From Spirosoma agri (GTDB lineage: Bacteria > Bacteroidota > Bacteroidia > Cytophagales > Spirosomataceae), in NCBI RefSeq assembly GCF_010747415.1, contig NZ_JAAGNZ010000005.1, positions 1-64,000 on the forward strand: DNA of 64,000 bases. Direction: 5' to 3'. Shown here one piece after another: positions 51,133 to 60,734 of this stretch. The notes beneath the pieces were generated by a model, which searched no databases, had not been told where the DNA came from, and saw nothing but the letters and a program-made list of their open reading frames with translations. The position numbers and the translations under genes are program-made. Position 1 is the first letter of the stretch, and every line of letters starts with the position of its first letter.

Positions 51133-51885
51133 ATGGTGCCTGTTACCGTTTCCTGCGGAACTATAGAAGGTGTTGACTGGCAGGATTTATCTGCTAGTAC
51201 GTTTACTGAAAAGCTAGCTGTTTTTCGATTGCACGTGGCTAGCAATGCACTGATTCCTAGTGATGTATATGCGATTTTGCAGTCTGACGAGCACGAGCGG
51301 GCAACGCGGTATCGACGGCAAGATGACCGGATTCGATTTGTCTACGGACGGGCAATGGCAAAGGCTGTAATTGGTAAATTCACGGGTCAGCACGCTACCG
51401 CTATTCAATTTGTTTCCGGTGTCAATAATAAACCGGAGTTGGCGGGCATCACTGACTTTCACTTCAACCTGTCTCATACCGCAAACTGGATACTACTGGC
51501 TGTATCTAGATCGAATGTTGGTATTGATGTTGAAAAGATAATAACCGATTTTCCTTTTCAGGATATTCTACAGAATAGCTTTGGTTCAGAGGAGCAACAA
51601 TATGTTAAAGCCAGCGCTAATCCAGTTGATGCATTTTATCGTTTATGGACGCGCAAAGAAGCGCTTATCAAAGCAACGGCTAAAGGAATGGATGATGACT
51701 TCAGTCGTATTCCATCATTGGACGGTGACCATATAACCGAGTCCGATTCGATTGGGAAAGCAGGTTTCTGGACCGTGACCAGCTTTAGCGTAGCGGATGA
51801 TTACGCGGCCGCCCTCGCTCATCCATTAGCCGCAGAAATTCCTGAATTTTATACCGTCGGGAGTGGCCTACTGGAATTATGCTAG
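51133..51885 (+). CDS. 4'-Phosphopantetheinyl transferase, Sfp type
   Basis: A 250-aa enzyme that converts apo carrier proteins to holo form using coenzyme A. Motifs are FNLSHTANWILLAVS, VGIDVEKI (Mg-binding Asp and Glu), and FYRLWTRKEALIKATAKGM (WxxKEAxxK). The full length points to the broad-specificity Sfp class rather than AcpS. It most likely activates the three carrier domains of the nearby assembly line. The ATG at 51133 is preferred over a TTG two codons upstream. Confidence 0.93.
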   Translation: MVPVTVSCGTIEGVDWQDLSASTFTEKLAVFRLHVASNALIPSDVYAILQSDEHERATRYRRQDDRIRFVYGRAMAKAVIGKFTGQHATAIQFVSGVNNKPELAGITDFHFNLSHTANWILLAVSRSNVGIDVEKIITDFPFQDILQNSFGSEEQQYVKASANPVDAFYRLWTRKEALIKATAKGMDDDFSRIPSLDGDHITESDSIGKAGFWTVTSFSVADDYAAALAHPLAAEIPEFYTVGSGLLELC

Positions 51886-52096
51886 TCCAATAGGAGTGGG
51901 AGATTTAAAGAGTAACGAAGCCCGTCAACTTGATTCAACAGTAGCAATTAGTAGTCGTCTGCACGTTTGTTCTGTTCATTCTAAGTTACGCTTTCTTCTG
52001 AAATAACTCCAGGTATTTGTTCGTCCAAAAGACCTGATAGCCAGCTGGATCTTCTCCCTTCTTTTTGTATAAATCGTTTATTTAATTTTAAGAGGC

Positions 52097-52969
52097 ATGG
52101 TCGTTGCCAGAATTGCGGGTGGATTAGGCAATCAGTTGTTTCAGTATGCTTTGGGCAGAAGCCTTGCCCTTCGAAATAACACGTCGCTTTATTTCGATCT
52201 GAGCTACTATAAGCAGGAGTACGCAACGGATACCCCCCGAAAGTTTAAACTCTATCCATTCAATATCGACTACGTTCTGCTCGATACGTCGCCTTTTCTG
52301 TACGTGTCGAAAGCGACGAAGCTAGCACCAAACCGGACGCTTAAACCCCTTTTTGAATTTCTAGAGGAGAGTCAGTTTCATGTTGAACCCCGGGTCTTAA
52401 AAGCCAAATCCAGCTTTATTATTACAGATGGATGCTGGCAATCAGAAGATTATTTCAGCGACTGTGCCGATGTAATTCGAAAGGAGTTGACGTTCAAGCG
52501 TCAAACCGGAGAAACATTCGACTACTACAAGGAAATAATAAGGCAAGCCGAAATTCCGGTATCACTGCACATCAGGCGTGGCGATTATGTCTCTCATCCT
52601 GAATTCAGCCAGTCGTTTGGATTTCTTGGTCTCGACTATTACCAGCAAGCAATCCCATTACTGCTGAATCAATTCCCCACGGCTAAGTTCTTCATTTTCA
52701 GTGATGATCCGGATTGGGTCAAACAAAATCTGACCTTAAATGTACCCCATGAGTTCGTAACCAATGCTGGCTCCGAAGCCGATCTTGACGATCTTCAACT
52801 GATGGGCTTATGTTATCACCACATTATTGCCAACAGTTCGTTTAGCTGGTGGGGAGCCTGGTTGAACCCGCGAACGGATAAGGTCGTAATCGCGCCAAAG
52901 CACTGGTTTAAAAATAAACCAACCTGGAACACAAAAGACCTTATTCCGACCCGTTGGATTCGTATCTGA
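52097..52969 (+). CDS. Alpha-1,2-fucosyltransferase-like (GT11)
   Basis: A 290-aa cytoplasmic glycosyltransferase. It starts VVARIAGGLGNQLFQYALGRSLA, contains the GDP-fucose motif SLHIRRGDYV (HxRRxD) and ends with IIANSSFSWWGAWLN. All are typical of GT11 fucosyltransferases. It probably adds fucose, or another 6-deoxyhexose, to the repeat unit. It is the only plus-strand gene between two minus-strand polysaccharide clusters. Confidence 0.9.
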   Translation: MVVARIAGGLGNQLFQYALGRSLALRNNTSLYFDLSYYKQEYATDTPRKFKLYPFNIDYVLLDTSPFLYVSKATKLAPNRTLKPLFEFLEESQFHVEPRVLKAKSSFIITDGCWQSEDYFSDCADVIRKELTFKRQTGETFDYYKEIIRQAEIPVSLHIRRGDYVSHPEFSQSFGFLGLDYYQQAIPLLLNQFPTAKFFIFSDDPDWVKQNLTLNVPHEFVTNAGSEADLDDLQLMGLCYHHIIANSSFSWWGAWLNPRTDKVVIAPKHWFKNKPTWNTKDLIPTRWIRI

Positions 52970-53000
52970 ATACGGCATCAGGCAGCGGGTCCAGCCGACA

Positions 53001-54215
53001 TCAACTGATTGGAAGGTGAACGGGTTTTTGCTCGACCGTCATCTGTGTAATGACGGCTTCAAATTCCTCGGCGCGGTGCTTCCAGGAGTTGTTGCTGGCC
53101 ATCAAAATCCGCTCGTCAACTCGTGTCGTGCTACTGTCGCTTAACGAGTGTCGGAGTGCCTGAGCAAAATCAGCGGGGCTGGCAGCTAAGGCAATCACTC
53201 CGTCAAAATCGTCTAGTAATGAGAATGGCGTCGACACAACAGGTAGGCCAGCAGCCAGATACTCGTTGATTTTTAACGGATAGATCGTGTACGTATGCGC
53301 ATTACAAACGAATGGAATCATCGCTGCCGTCATTTTTGCCAGTAAGGCGGGTAATTCGGCGGGCTGTTTTGGGGGCGTAAAAATAACGTTGGCGTATCTG
53401 CTCAAACGCTGGCTGATAGCAGGCTCATGTACCTCGCCAACAAATTGGAAGATTACGTCGTCCATGGTTTGAACGCAGTATTCTACCAAATCAAGATCAA
53501 TGCGATCGTCTGCGGTTCCCAGATAACCGACTACCGGTTTAGACTCGGGCAGGGGTTTTTCCAACTGGCGGGCTTGATTGAACAAGTCGAAATTAACTCC
53601 ATTCTTCACACAAAAGGCATTGGGCTGTAAGGTCGACTTCGCCTGTCGTAATGTCTCGGACGTTGTAACAACGGCGTCGACCCGACGGAGGTATTCGGGT
53701 TCGTAGCGGCTCCCATGACGGCTCATCCACTTGGCAATGGTTATTTCATCGAAACAGTAGTAAATCGTTGCCGATTCACGCAATTGCTCCATCATAAGCA
53801 GTCCAAAAACCGGATTCATGCCATTCACAACCAGTGGATTGCTTATATCTAGCTGGTGCATCACCCGGCGAAGCTCTTTTACTAACCGTCTGATATTCCA
53901 CTGAATAAATAGGTCGTGTGGTTTAGCCGACAGCCAGTTGACAGGCAACATCATCGGTGGTGTCCAGACGTAAACGTCGCCACCGGTCTCGACTATTTTT
54001 TTGGTAAGCGGGCTTTCTAACCGCATCAATTTCCGAGTAGGAACAGGCTGACGGCCAAGAAGCCCCATTGCCCAATCCTTCATAGTATACTGATAATCGA
54101 CATACAGAACCCGGTGTCGTACAGAAAGCTCAGTCATCAACTGGACAACGGCTTTCTGAAAATCACCTTCCCAGGGTGTCTGGCCAACACAAATTATACT
54201 ATCGAACTTGTTCAT
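53001..54215 (-). CDS. GT4/GT1-type glycosyltransferase
   Basis: A 404-aa GT-B-fold enzyme. The N-terminal domain has the donor-independent Rossmann region; the C-terminal domain contains VVGYLGTADDRIDLDLV, a strand-loop FTPPKQPAELPALL, and KINEYLAAGLPVVSTPFS, the sugar-nucleotide-binding element. It is the last gene of the minus-strand operon (44 bases after the GT2). Donor and acceptor cannot be assigned. Confidence 0.85.
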   Translation of the reverse strand: MNKFDSIICVGQTPWEGDFQKAVVQLMTELSVRHRVLYVDYQYTMKDWAMGLLGRQPVPTRKLMRLESPLTKKIVETGGDVYVWTPPMMLPVNWLSAKPHDLFIQWNIRRLVKELRRVMHQLDISNPLVVNGMNPVFGLLMMEQLRESATIYYCFDEITIAKWMSRHGSRYEPEYLRRVDAVVTTSETLRQAKSTLQPNAFCVKNGVNFDLFNQARQLEKPLPESKPVVGYLGTADDRIDLDLVEYCVQTMDDVIFQFVGEVHEPAISQRLSRYANVIFTPPKQPAELPALLAKMTAAMIPFVCNAHTYTIYPLKINEYLAAGLPVVSTPFSLLDDFDGVIALAASPADFAQALRHSLSDSSTTRVDERILMASNNSWKHRAEEFEAVITQMTVEQKPVHLPIS

Positions 54216-54259
54216 ATTCGGAATAGGCGGTGAGAAAGCCCGCGCCCTACACAGCTTGT

Positions 54260-55120
54260 TCAGTCTTCAGATGTTTTGGTATCGTGCGGAGCAAGCGGAG
54301 TCAGGTAAGATACTGCTCGGTTCACTTCTTTTTTTACTCGCTTTCCCAAGGCTTGCCAGAGGGTGCCATCCTTCATCAGGGTGCGAGGTCCCGTCCAGAC
54401 ACGCGCCGATGACGTTTTCATCGGCACGACCCGGCCGTAAGGCATCATGTCGAAGCAAATACGTCCATCTTCGCCCCATGTTCGATTATGCATCATGTAC
54501 CCAGCCTTGAGCCCTGCCTCGCGCAGGTAGCCCATGCTGATACCGTAAGCGTTGAGATAAGGACGTTTAAACTGACGAAACTCGGCAACAATATCTTTCA
54601 GTGTTTCGTGTATGGTAAGTTGCCACCGGGGCAGTTGTGTGTTGGCAATGAACGAGTAGCGGCCGTAGACGCAGACCACGCCGGGCTGGTCTAGCTTCTT
54701 CATCATTTCGTTCAGCCAGTTGGCCGGATAAAGACAATCGGCATCAGCCAGCAACATGTATTTACCGGTGGCCATCTCCTGGCCCATTTGCCGGGCAGGG
54801 CCACACCCCTGAATGGGCTGGAAAAACTTCTTGACGTGTAGTTTATCGATAGTATCCTGGGTTCGGTCTTTCGAATTATTATTGACCGTAACGATCTCAA
54901 ACGGAATTGATGTTTCCAGGTATGAAAGGCTGCTAATGCTGCGGAGAATATTTACCTCTTCGTTGTAAGCGATCACCATGATAGAGACTACAGGCTTGCT
55001 ACTAAGCCGTTGGTCCAATCGTGCGTTGATTTCGTCGAACACCGATTGGGGTACCTGATCAACGCTGTCGAATGGGTATTCGTGGCGTTTCAACCAGGCA
55101 GGATTTGATAAGAGATTCAT
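54260..55120 (-). CDS. Glycosyltransferase family 2
   Basis: A 286-aa GT-A enzyme. Motifs are SIMVIAYNEEVNILRSISSL (N-terminal nucleotide site), IVTVNNNSKDRT and LLADADCLYP (DxD). The C-terminal end is Lys/Arg-rich, suggesting membrane-surface association. Fourth of five genes in the operon; there is a 159-base gap from the preceding Wzy gene. Confidence 0.87.
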   Translation of the reverse strand: MNLLSNPAWLKRHEYPFDSVDQVPQSVFDEINARLDQRLSSKPVVSIMVIAYNEEVNILRSISSLSYLETSIPFEIVTVNNNSKDRTQDTIDKLHVKKFFQPIQGCGPARQMGQEMATGKYMLLADADCLYPANWLNEMMKKLDQPGVVCVYGRYSFIANTQLPRWQLTIHETLKDIVAEFRQFKRPYLNAYGISMGYLREAGLKAGYMMHNRTWGEDGRICFDMMPYGRVVPMKTSSARVWTGPRTLMKDGTLWQALGKRVKKEVNRAVSYLTPLAPHDTKTSED

Positions 55121-55279
55121 AGTTTTAGGTATATAAATTAGAGGATAGCACTAGTAGTCAAAACAGAATCCGGCAATTTTAGGCATAGCATAGTCCTGTC
55201 AACTATGCAGACGCACTAGCCAACTGGCCCGATACACCCATAGTAGAAACATGATCAATACTTGGTAACTGCTATATTG

Positions 55280-56734
55280 TCAGGCCATTACTGACTGGCT
55301 TTCCGGCTTTGTATCCCAGCGTTCGCCAGTTGTAAATAAAATAGATGCAATGTAAAGCATGGTACAGGTTGGGAACTGACTCAACGTGGGGTTTGAGTAG
55401 CACATTAATGTAATACCGATAAAATTTGCTAATAGGGCAATCATAAGCCGGAATAGCCACGGGTCTTTAATCTGCCAGACTTTGTAAACCCCATAACCTA
55501 TAATGGTGGCTAGCATAAGTAAGTAGAGCGTAAGTCCAACGACGCCCGTTTCGATCCAGATTTCGACATACCAGCTATCGGGTGGAATCTGAGCCGCAAA
55601 GTGATTCGGTGAGAATCGAGCACCGGTATCCGCCGACGTGCCAATACCGGCACCAAACGGTAAAGAGCGCAAGTAAGCTTTCAGTTTCTGCTGGTTTTCC
55701 AGGCGAACCAGAAAAGAAGCATCTGCATTGGGTTGCAACGCTGTTCGAATCCGGTAAATCTGATAAACCGAGTCGCCAATATGAGTAAAAAGCAAAATGA
55801 CCAGAATCGGAATGGCCACAAAAATACCCCGGATAATGAGGACGGGATCACGGCGAAGAAACAGATAGGAGGGGTAACCTGCAACTAGCACGAAAAAAGC
55901 ACTGCGAGTACCAGAAATAGCATAAGCCCAGAAGAAGATCAGAATCAGAATGGAATACCCGATCTTCTTCAGCACTCCTTTGTCTTCGAAAAGCCGGAAT
56001 GAGCAGAAAAGCGTGGCACTGGCCATCTCTGCCCCAAATTGTGATGCATCCGAATAAAAAGAGAAGCTACGCAACTGGCCCCACAATACGTGGGTTTTGG
56101 CATTTCCTGCGGCTAGCCACATCCGTTCGGCTTCTACCAGTCCGATGTATTGCTGTTTAAAGCCCCATAGCGCAGCAAAGAAAGACCAGATCAGCCATGT
56201 TTTGATGAGCAGACGAATATCTTCTCTGGTGATCGGCATAACCAGCATAATGGTACCCATGTAGAACCAGTTCAATGAAAAGGCCCGTGCATGATAAAAC
56301 CAGGCTGGCTTATAAGGTGCCTCCGGGTTTAGCAACTCCAAAATCGTGTAGAGCAGCCAAAATACCAACGCGAAGTAAACCGGATGCCGCAGCCTCCTCC
56401 AGTTCATACGCTTTGCATTCAAAAATACGCTCAACAAGGTTAGCATCAGAACACTGTCCATGGCCAGACCCATAGGGGCCTCGGTCAGTAGAAACCGAGT
56501 GAAACCAAGCATAAAGCTTAGGTGAATGTAGACTAATAAACCGATCTTCGGTTCCATCAGTATACACGTCACCAGTATCAGCGCAACAGGAGCGCCGACG
56601 GTCATCACCGCACCCATAACGCCAAAGTTGCCAATAAGCCAACCGCCTAACATGGCCATTAGAACGCCAAAAACCGTTAGGAACCAGCGGTTGTCGCGTA
56701 GTTGGTCGTTTAATAAAATAGTTCGTTCAAACAT
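55280..56734 (-). CDS. O-antigen ligase or Wzy-like polymerase
   Basis: A 484-aa membrane protein with about 12 hydrophobic helices. The Wzy_C-type features are SGTRSAFFVLVAGYPSYLFL, and a large periplasmic loop with FGAGIGTSADTG and PDSWYVEIWIETGVVGLTLY. It would polymerise repeat units or ligate them to a carrier at the periplasmic face. With the Wzx-type flippase and the Wzz-like protein, the full Wzx/Wzy pathway is present in this window. Confidence 0.85.
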   Translation of the reverse strand: MFERTILLNDQLRDNRWFLTVFGVLMAMLGGWLIGNFGVMGAVMTVGAPVALILVTCILMEPKIGLLVYIHLSFMLGFTRFLLTEAPMGLAMDSVLMLTLLSVFLNAKRMNWRRLRHPVYFALVFWLLYTILELLNPEAPYKPAWFYHARAFSLNWFYMGTIMLVMPITREDIRLLIKTWLIWSFFAALWGFKQQYIGLVEAERMWLAAGNAKTHVLWGQLRSFSFYSDASQFGAEMASATLFCSFRLFEDKGVLKKIGYSILILIFFWAYAISGTRSAFFVLVAGYPSYLFLRRDPVLIIRGIFVAIPILVILLFTHIGDSVYQIYRIRTALQPNADASFLVRLENQQKLKAYLRSLPFGAGIGTSADTGARFSPNHFAAQIPPDSWYVEIWIETGVVGLTLYLLMLATIIGYGVYKVWQIKDPWLFRLMIALLANFIGITLMCYSNPTLSQFPTCTMLYIASILFTTGERWDTKPESQSVMA

Positions 56735-56798
56735 AACGGCTTAGCGTCAGTGCAAGAGCTTTATGCTGCGTATACTAATTATGGATAGGATGGGCTAG

Positions 56799-57896
56799 CT
56801 AGTTTAATGCCTTATATACGTTGAGCGTCTGGGCAACCGATTCAGAGAGTGGAAATTGGTTTAGTCTCTTTTTCCCCGATTCAACCAGTTTCTTTCGTAG
56901 TTCAGTATCCGTTATGATTGCATCTATTGTGCCAATCAGATCATCCAGACTAGTCGGGGAAAAATAAGTTGCCGCGTCGGCAGCTACCTCCCTAAAACAA
57001 TCGGTATCGCTCAACACCATCGGACAATCCGTCCGGAAAGCTTCAAGAATGGGTAGTCCGAACCCTTCGTAAAGCGAAGGATAAACGAAAGACAGCGCAT
57101 TCCGATAAAGAAAGTTAAGTTCCTGATCGGTTGCATTGACGTGATGGACCCAATCCTGTAAGCCTAACCGATGGACAAACTCTCGATCCGCAATTGCCAT
57201 ACTCCCGCCACCCGTCAAGACAACATTTAAATCAGGGTAACGCGTATGTAACTCTTTAAAGGCATTCAAAAATAGATAAAAGTTCTTGTAACCGCTACGA
57301 TCACCTACATAGAGTAAGTAGTTTTCAGGCAAATTCGCTACTGGCTGACTAACCAATGGTGAGGTTGTATCAATGCCATGATAAATGACATGGATCTTAT
57401 CCGGATCAACATCAAAAAGGCTGATCAGATCGGTTCGTGTTGTATTTGAAATGGCAATGATGGCATCCGCCCGTTCAATATTCAGCCGCTTTTGGTGGGT
57501 CAGTGGGTCCTGTGCCCAGAAGTATTCGGGTAGCCGCTCATAGGTCATATCGTGAATCGTGATGACCAGCGGTTTACGTAATGATTTCAGGAAATAAGGA
57601 TTGTAGTAAGTTGGATGGAAAACATCGAAATCCTGCCTGGTCAATAATTGCTTACAGTATAGTTCATTAATACGGTAACCGACAGATTCCTTCTGGCGAA
57701 TCAATCGACCCGATACACCCTTATTCAGGGGCAGTGATTCATGTCGGAGGTAGTGATTCTGACTGTGCAACACACCCAGCTTGTAACTAAAATTAGTCGA
57801 GTCCCTTAGGCCATCCATTACGCTGGCGAAGTATCGGCTGATACCGCCGTAGCGCTGGGTGCTAAACTTCTGATGATCGATAAATACGTTCGTCAT
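56799..57896 (-). CDS. Glycosyltransferase family 4
   Basis: A 365-aa GT-B enzyme. The N-terminus (VFIDHQKFSTQRYGGISRYFASVMDGL in pattern) is typical of GT4 mannosyl- and rhamnosyl-transferases. The C-terminal domain has LLYVGDRSGYKNFYLFLNAF and SLYEGFGLPILEAFRTDCPM (E-x7-E). It lies 42 bases after the sugar transferase and is likely the enzyme adding the second sugar. Confidence 0.88.
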   Translation of the reverse strand: MTNVFIDHQKFSTQRYGGISRYFASVMDGLRDSTNFSYKLGVLHSQNHYLRHESLPLNKGVSGRLIRQKESVGYRINELYCKQLLTRQDFDVFHPTYYNPYFLKSLRKPLVITIHDMTYERLPEYFWAQDPLTHQKRLNIERADAIIAISNTTRTDLISLFDVDPDKIHVIYHGIDTTSPLVSQPVANLPENYLLYVGDRSGYKNFYLFLNAFKELHTRYPDLNVVLTGGGSMAIADREFVHRLGLQDWVHHVNATDQELNFLYRNALSFVYPSLYEGFGLPILEAFRTDCPMVLSDTDCFREVAADAATYFSPTSLDDLIGTIDAIITDTELRKKLVESGKKRLNQFPLSESVAQTLNVYKALN

Positions 57897-57938
57897 GAAA
57901 GTATCGGCTTAGGACAATCGATAAGTTGGCTCGCTCCT

Positions 57939-59183
57939 TTATACGTTTTCTTTTTGCCACAAACTAAAAATGGTACGCCATATAATGTGCATATCCGTCT
58001 GAAAGGAAAAGGTCCTGGAGTACAGAATGTCGAGCTGCGTCCGCTCCCAATCCGACATAGGACCTTGCCCTTTGGCTCGTTTTGTAATCTGCCAAAGACC
58101 AGTCAGACCCGCTGGTCCTGCAAACCGCTGAGCAAATTCGTCGGAGGTTAACTTTTCAGCTTCGTAAAGAGGCAATGGACGGTTGCCCACCAAAGACATA
58201 TCACCGATCAGGATATTAAGCAGTTGCGGTAATTCATCGATGCTACTGTTACGGAGAATGGAACCCAATCGGGTAATGCGTGGATCATTTCGGAACTTCA
58301 TAAACTTAGCCGCATCTTCATTTTCCCGGAGAAACAATTTCTCGCAGATCAGTTGATCATGATCGTAGAGTGGTTGCTGGCAAGCTACACCCCGCTGTCG
58401 GCAGGAGTCACAGGTAAATGCAGCTCGGCTTTCTATAACCTCTTCGAGACTACTGATTTCTTGTGGTTTCGTATAGATATTCTGCGAAGCAAGCTCTCGA
58501 AGTTGCTGGTCCGCCCGTGAGCTCATCGTCCGGAACTTGAACATGCTAAATACGTGAAAGTTAGTCCCTGCCCGCTTTGATCTGTATAAAATTGGTCCCC
58601 TCGAATCTAGTTTTATCAATAGGGAAACTACCACCAGAAGGGGTGACAACGCTAGTAATATAGACAACGAGACAACAATATCGATAGCCCGTTTCCACCA
58701 GGGGAGTTCGAACTGACGATTTGCTGATACTGGCCTTTTGTCCGGAACTGATAGTATACGCGTATTCAGCTCTAGGTAATACCTTATTTTCGATTGTAAG
58801 GCGTAATCGTCTTTGCCAATCGTGAGAATATCGGTAACACCAGCGGTTAACACGTCTTCCAGCAGATCAGGCTTTACGAAGCGACTGGCAATCAAAACAG
58901 GAACCGACTGGTTTGTGGCGCTGGCTCTTGCCAGAGATGCCAGTGTTTGGCCGCTATGCTTGTCTGCTATTATTAAATCGACTGTCGGATTATAGGCCAG
59001 CCATTCTTCAGCGTCATCGACGTTTCTAAACCGCACGATTGAGCAGGAGTCACTGACCAGCGAGACAATCTGGTCGGCAATCTGATCATCTTTCTCCACT
59101 AACAAGAGACAAGCTAAAGGTGCAATATCCACGAGATTCGGCCCGATGACGATTTCTGTCATTACTGTAATAAACTTTGGCAT
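57939..59183 (-). CDS. Polyprenyl-phosphate sugar transferase with receiver-like N-terminus
   Basis: A 414-aa protein. The C-terminal domain is a WbaP/WcaJ-type glycosyl-1-phosphate transferase: [20 protein letters not shown] helix, [40 protein letters not shown] and [11 protein letters not shown]. The N-terminal 140 residues look like a receiver fold: acidic residues in VEKDDQ, Asp74 in LIIAD, Ser100 and Lys124 in spacing close to CheY. An insertion between KFRTM and the catalytic core carries Cys258-x2-Cys-x6-Cys-x11-Cys (258, 261, 268, 280). It should start repeat-unit synthesis on undecaprenyl phosphate. The ATG at 59183 is used; an upstream TTG (59195) is possible. Confidence 0.87.
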   Translation of the reverse strand: MPKFITVMTEIVIGPNLVDIAPLACLLLVEKDDQIADQIVSLVSDSCSIVRFRNVDDAEEWLAYNPTVDLIIADKHSGQTLASLARASATNQSVPVLIASRFVKPDLLEDVLTAGVTDILTIGKDDYALQSKIRYYLELNTRILSVPDKRPVSANRQFELPWWKRAIDIVVSLSILLALSPLLVVVSLLIKLDSRGPILYRSKRAGTNFHVFSMFKFRTMSSRADQQLRELASQNIYTKPQEISSLEEVIESRAAFTCDSCRQRGVACQQPLYDHDQLICEKLFLRENEDAAKFMKFRNDPRITRLGSILRNSSIDELPQLLNILIGDMSLVGNRPLPLYEAEKLTSDEFAQRFAGPAGLTGLWQITKRAKGQGPMSDWERTQLDILYSRTFSFQTDMHIIWRTIFSLWQKENV

Positions 59184-59518
59184 ATATTTTGACAAGTAAT
59201 AGACAATACACTAGGTACTATCTGGCTTTGGCTGTTGTCAAAAAAATGCATTGGTCTTTTTTAGATAGAGATTAATTAGTCATTCAGTCTTTATTATAAA
59301 GTTTCCGGTGAACCAGTGAAAAAAATAAGCTGAAGGTTAACTCACGAGCTGTTATTTGGCTCGTCTGGCATCCTTTGCCTTTTAGTTTACGAAGTAGAGG
59401 ATGAGTATTGCTTTTCTACGATCCAACTAGTGACTATCTAGTAGTCGAGTTGGCACGTATTTTGATATTAACAAGAGGTGACTTACGATCTAACCTGATA
59501 AACCCAGTAACGAAAAAA
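59184..59518. other. Intergenic stretch between receiver and sugar transferase genes
   Basis: No gene seen. A hairpin of about 13 bp with small mismatches (59423-59453) lies downstream of the receiver gene and may be its terminator. No full TAnnTTTG promoter for the operon was found. Confidence 0.4.
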
Positions 59519-60025
59519 CTATGCGCTTTGAGCAACAAGATAACCTCTCAGCAGCATGGATAAAATCCGTGATTTTGGTTGCCAGGATGGCTTGTCTTCA
59601 CTGGGAAGATGAGACGATTTCTGTTCAGGAGATTCTTCTTTCGCTGGAGCAGTACGACGTAAAATAGCGTGTATTTTGGCCTTTACTTCCAGTGGATTGA
59701 AGGGCTTAGAAATGTAACTGTCAACCCCCTGTTCGAGGCACTCTATCCGAGTATTGCTGTCGGGAGCATTTGAAAGTACAATGATTGGCGTTTGAAAGAT
59801 GAGCTTACTCATTCGAATAAGTTTTGTCAGTTCAAGTCCACTAAAAACGGAGAGATTCAATTCGGTGAGTACACAGTCAAACCGGTTGCCCTGGATTAGC
59901 AAGCGAGCGGCATCATGACCTGTGTTGGCCACAGTGATATGAAAATCTGCTTTCAACGTTTGTATGAGAATATCAGCTACATAAGGATTTTCATCCACTA
60001 TTAGCAAATGATATTTTGAATTCAT
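59519..60025 (-). CDS. Single-domain response regulator with Glu at the phosphosite
   Basis: A 168-aa receiver protein: LLIVDENPYVADILI with acidic pair Asp11/Glu12, Ser85 in VLSNAP and Lys107 in SYISKPFNP, all as in CheY. The phosphoacceptor position is Glu55 in VLTELNLSVFSG instead of Asp, so normal phosphorylation is not expected. About 45 residues follow the receiver domain, Pro/Ser/Lys-rich and without a DNA-binding domain. It stands upstream of the polysaccharide operon on the same strand. Confidence 0.85.
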   Translation of the reverse strand: MNSKYHLLIVDENPYVADILIQTLKADFHITVANTGHDAARLLIQGNRFDCVLTELNLSVFSGLELTKLIRMSKLIFQTPIIVLSNAPDSNTRIECLEQGVDSYISKPFNPLEVKAKIHAILRRTAPAKEESPEQKSSHLPSEDKPSWQPKSRILSMLLRGYLVAQSA

Positions 60026-60734
60026 CTTATCGCTATTTTAGTTCTGAAGATGGGTTAGATCTAAATTTTAGACTACTTACACCATAGCAGGTTACCTATA
60101 CATGAAAAAAAAAGCACGATAAACACGGTATATAGCGAATAGATAGTAGTTTTAAGATTTACTTATACGTATCGGTGCAATCATTGACTAGTAGATGGTA
60201 ATTTATCTGTTAATCAGATAGTTATCTATATTTTCATTTAAATGACTTACAGGGGCATGTGTATGATTATATAATTATTACTATTTTTAATTTAATTATT
60301 AGGATCTACAAAAAAATAATAAACATTACAACACATACCTTTTACACAATTTCTTTATTAGCCCACTTGTTTTATAAAAGTGATATTAGTAACATAAAAA
60401 ATACTCTCTAGATTATTTTAGAACTTATACTTTCGCAAGACCAGTACTAAACTTGTCCTAGTTGATCTGTTTGCTCATGAACGGCTTCTACTTCGTTCAT
60501 AAAAAAGTATGACGATCATGGCCAGAAAAATTTAGGTATCAGAAGTCGTAGACAAGGACAATCAGAAAGACGACAAGGCAGGCATTTTGGTCGACATCTG
60601 CATTCGCGTATGCTGGTGGTATTGTCTGGTAACGAAGCTTTAGCTGTTTGGGCATGTACAGATAAGAAAGCATCTATCGTCAATCGAGATACTGCGAATA
60701 TGAAAAAGGGAGTCATCTCTGACTCCCTTTTCAA
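60026..60734. other. AT-rich intergenic region
   Basis: About 700 bases. The left part (60030-60470) is very AT-rich and shows no gene. The right part (60480-60700) has higher GC content with short open frames on both strands but no recognisable protein, possibly a decayed gene. It ends with a terminator. Confidence 0.4.
60704..60731. terminator. Terminator of the large C-terminal gene
   Basis: AAAAGGGAGTCA-tctc-TGACTCCCTTTT is a perfect 12-bp stem with a tetraloop, three bases before the stop codon at 60735. Confidence 0.8.

Noticed and set aside
54003-54030. Sequence similar to the hisH-hisA hairpin units
   Set aside because: It lies within a glycosyltransferase coding region and keeps only half of the repeat.
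60516-60734. Minus-strand 72-codon frame before the large protein
   Set aside because: It is Cys-rich without pattern, covers the terminator hairpin and lies downstream of a gene end, so it is unlikely to be translated.
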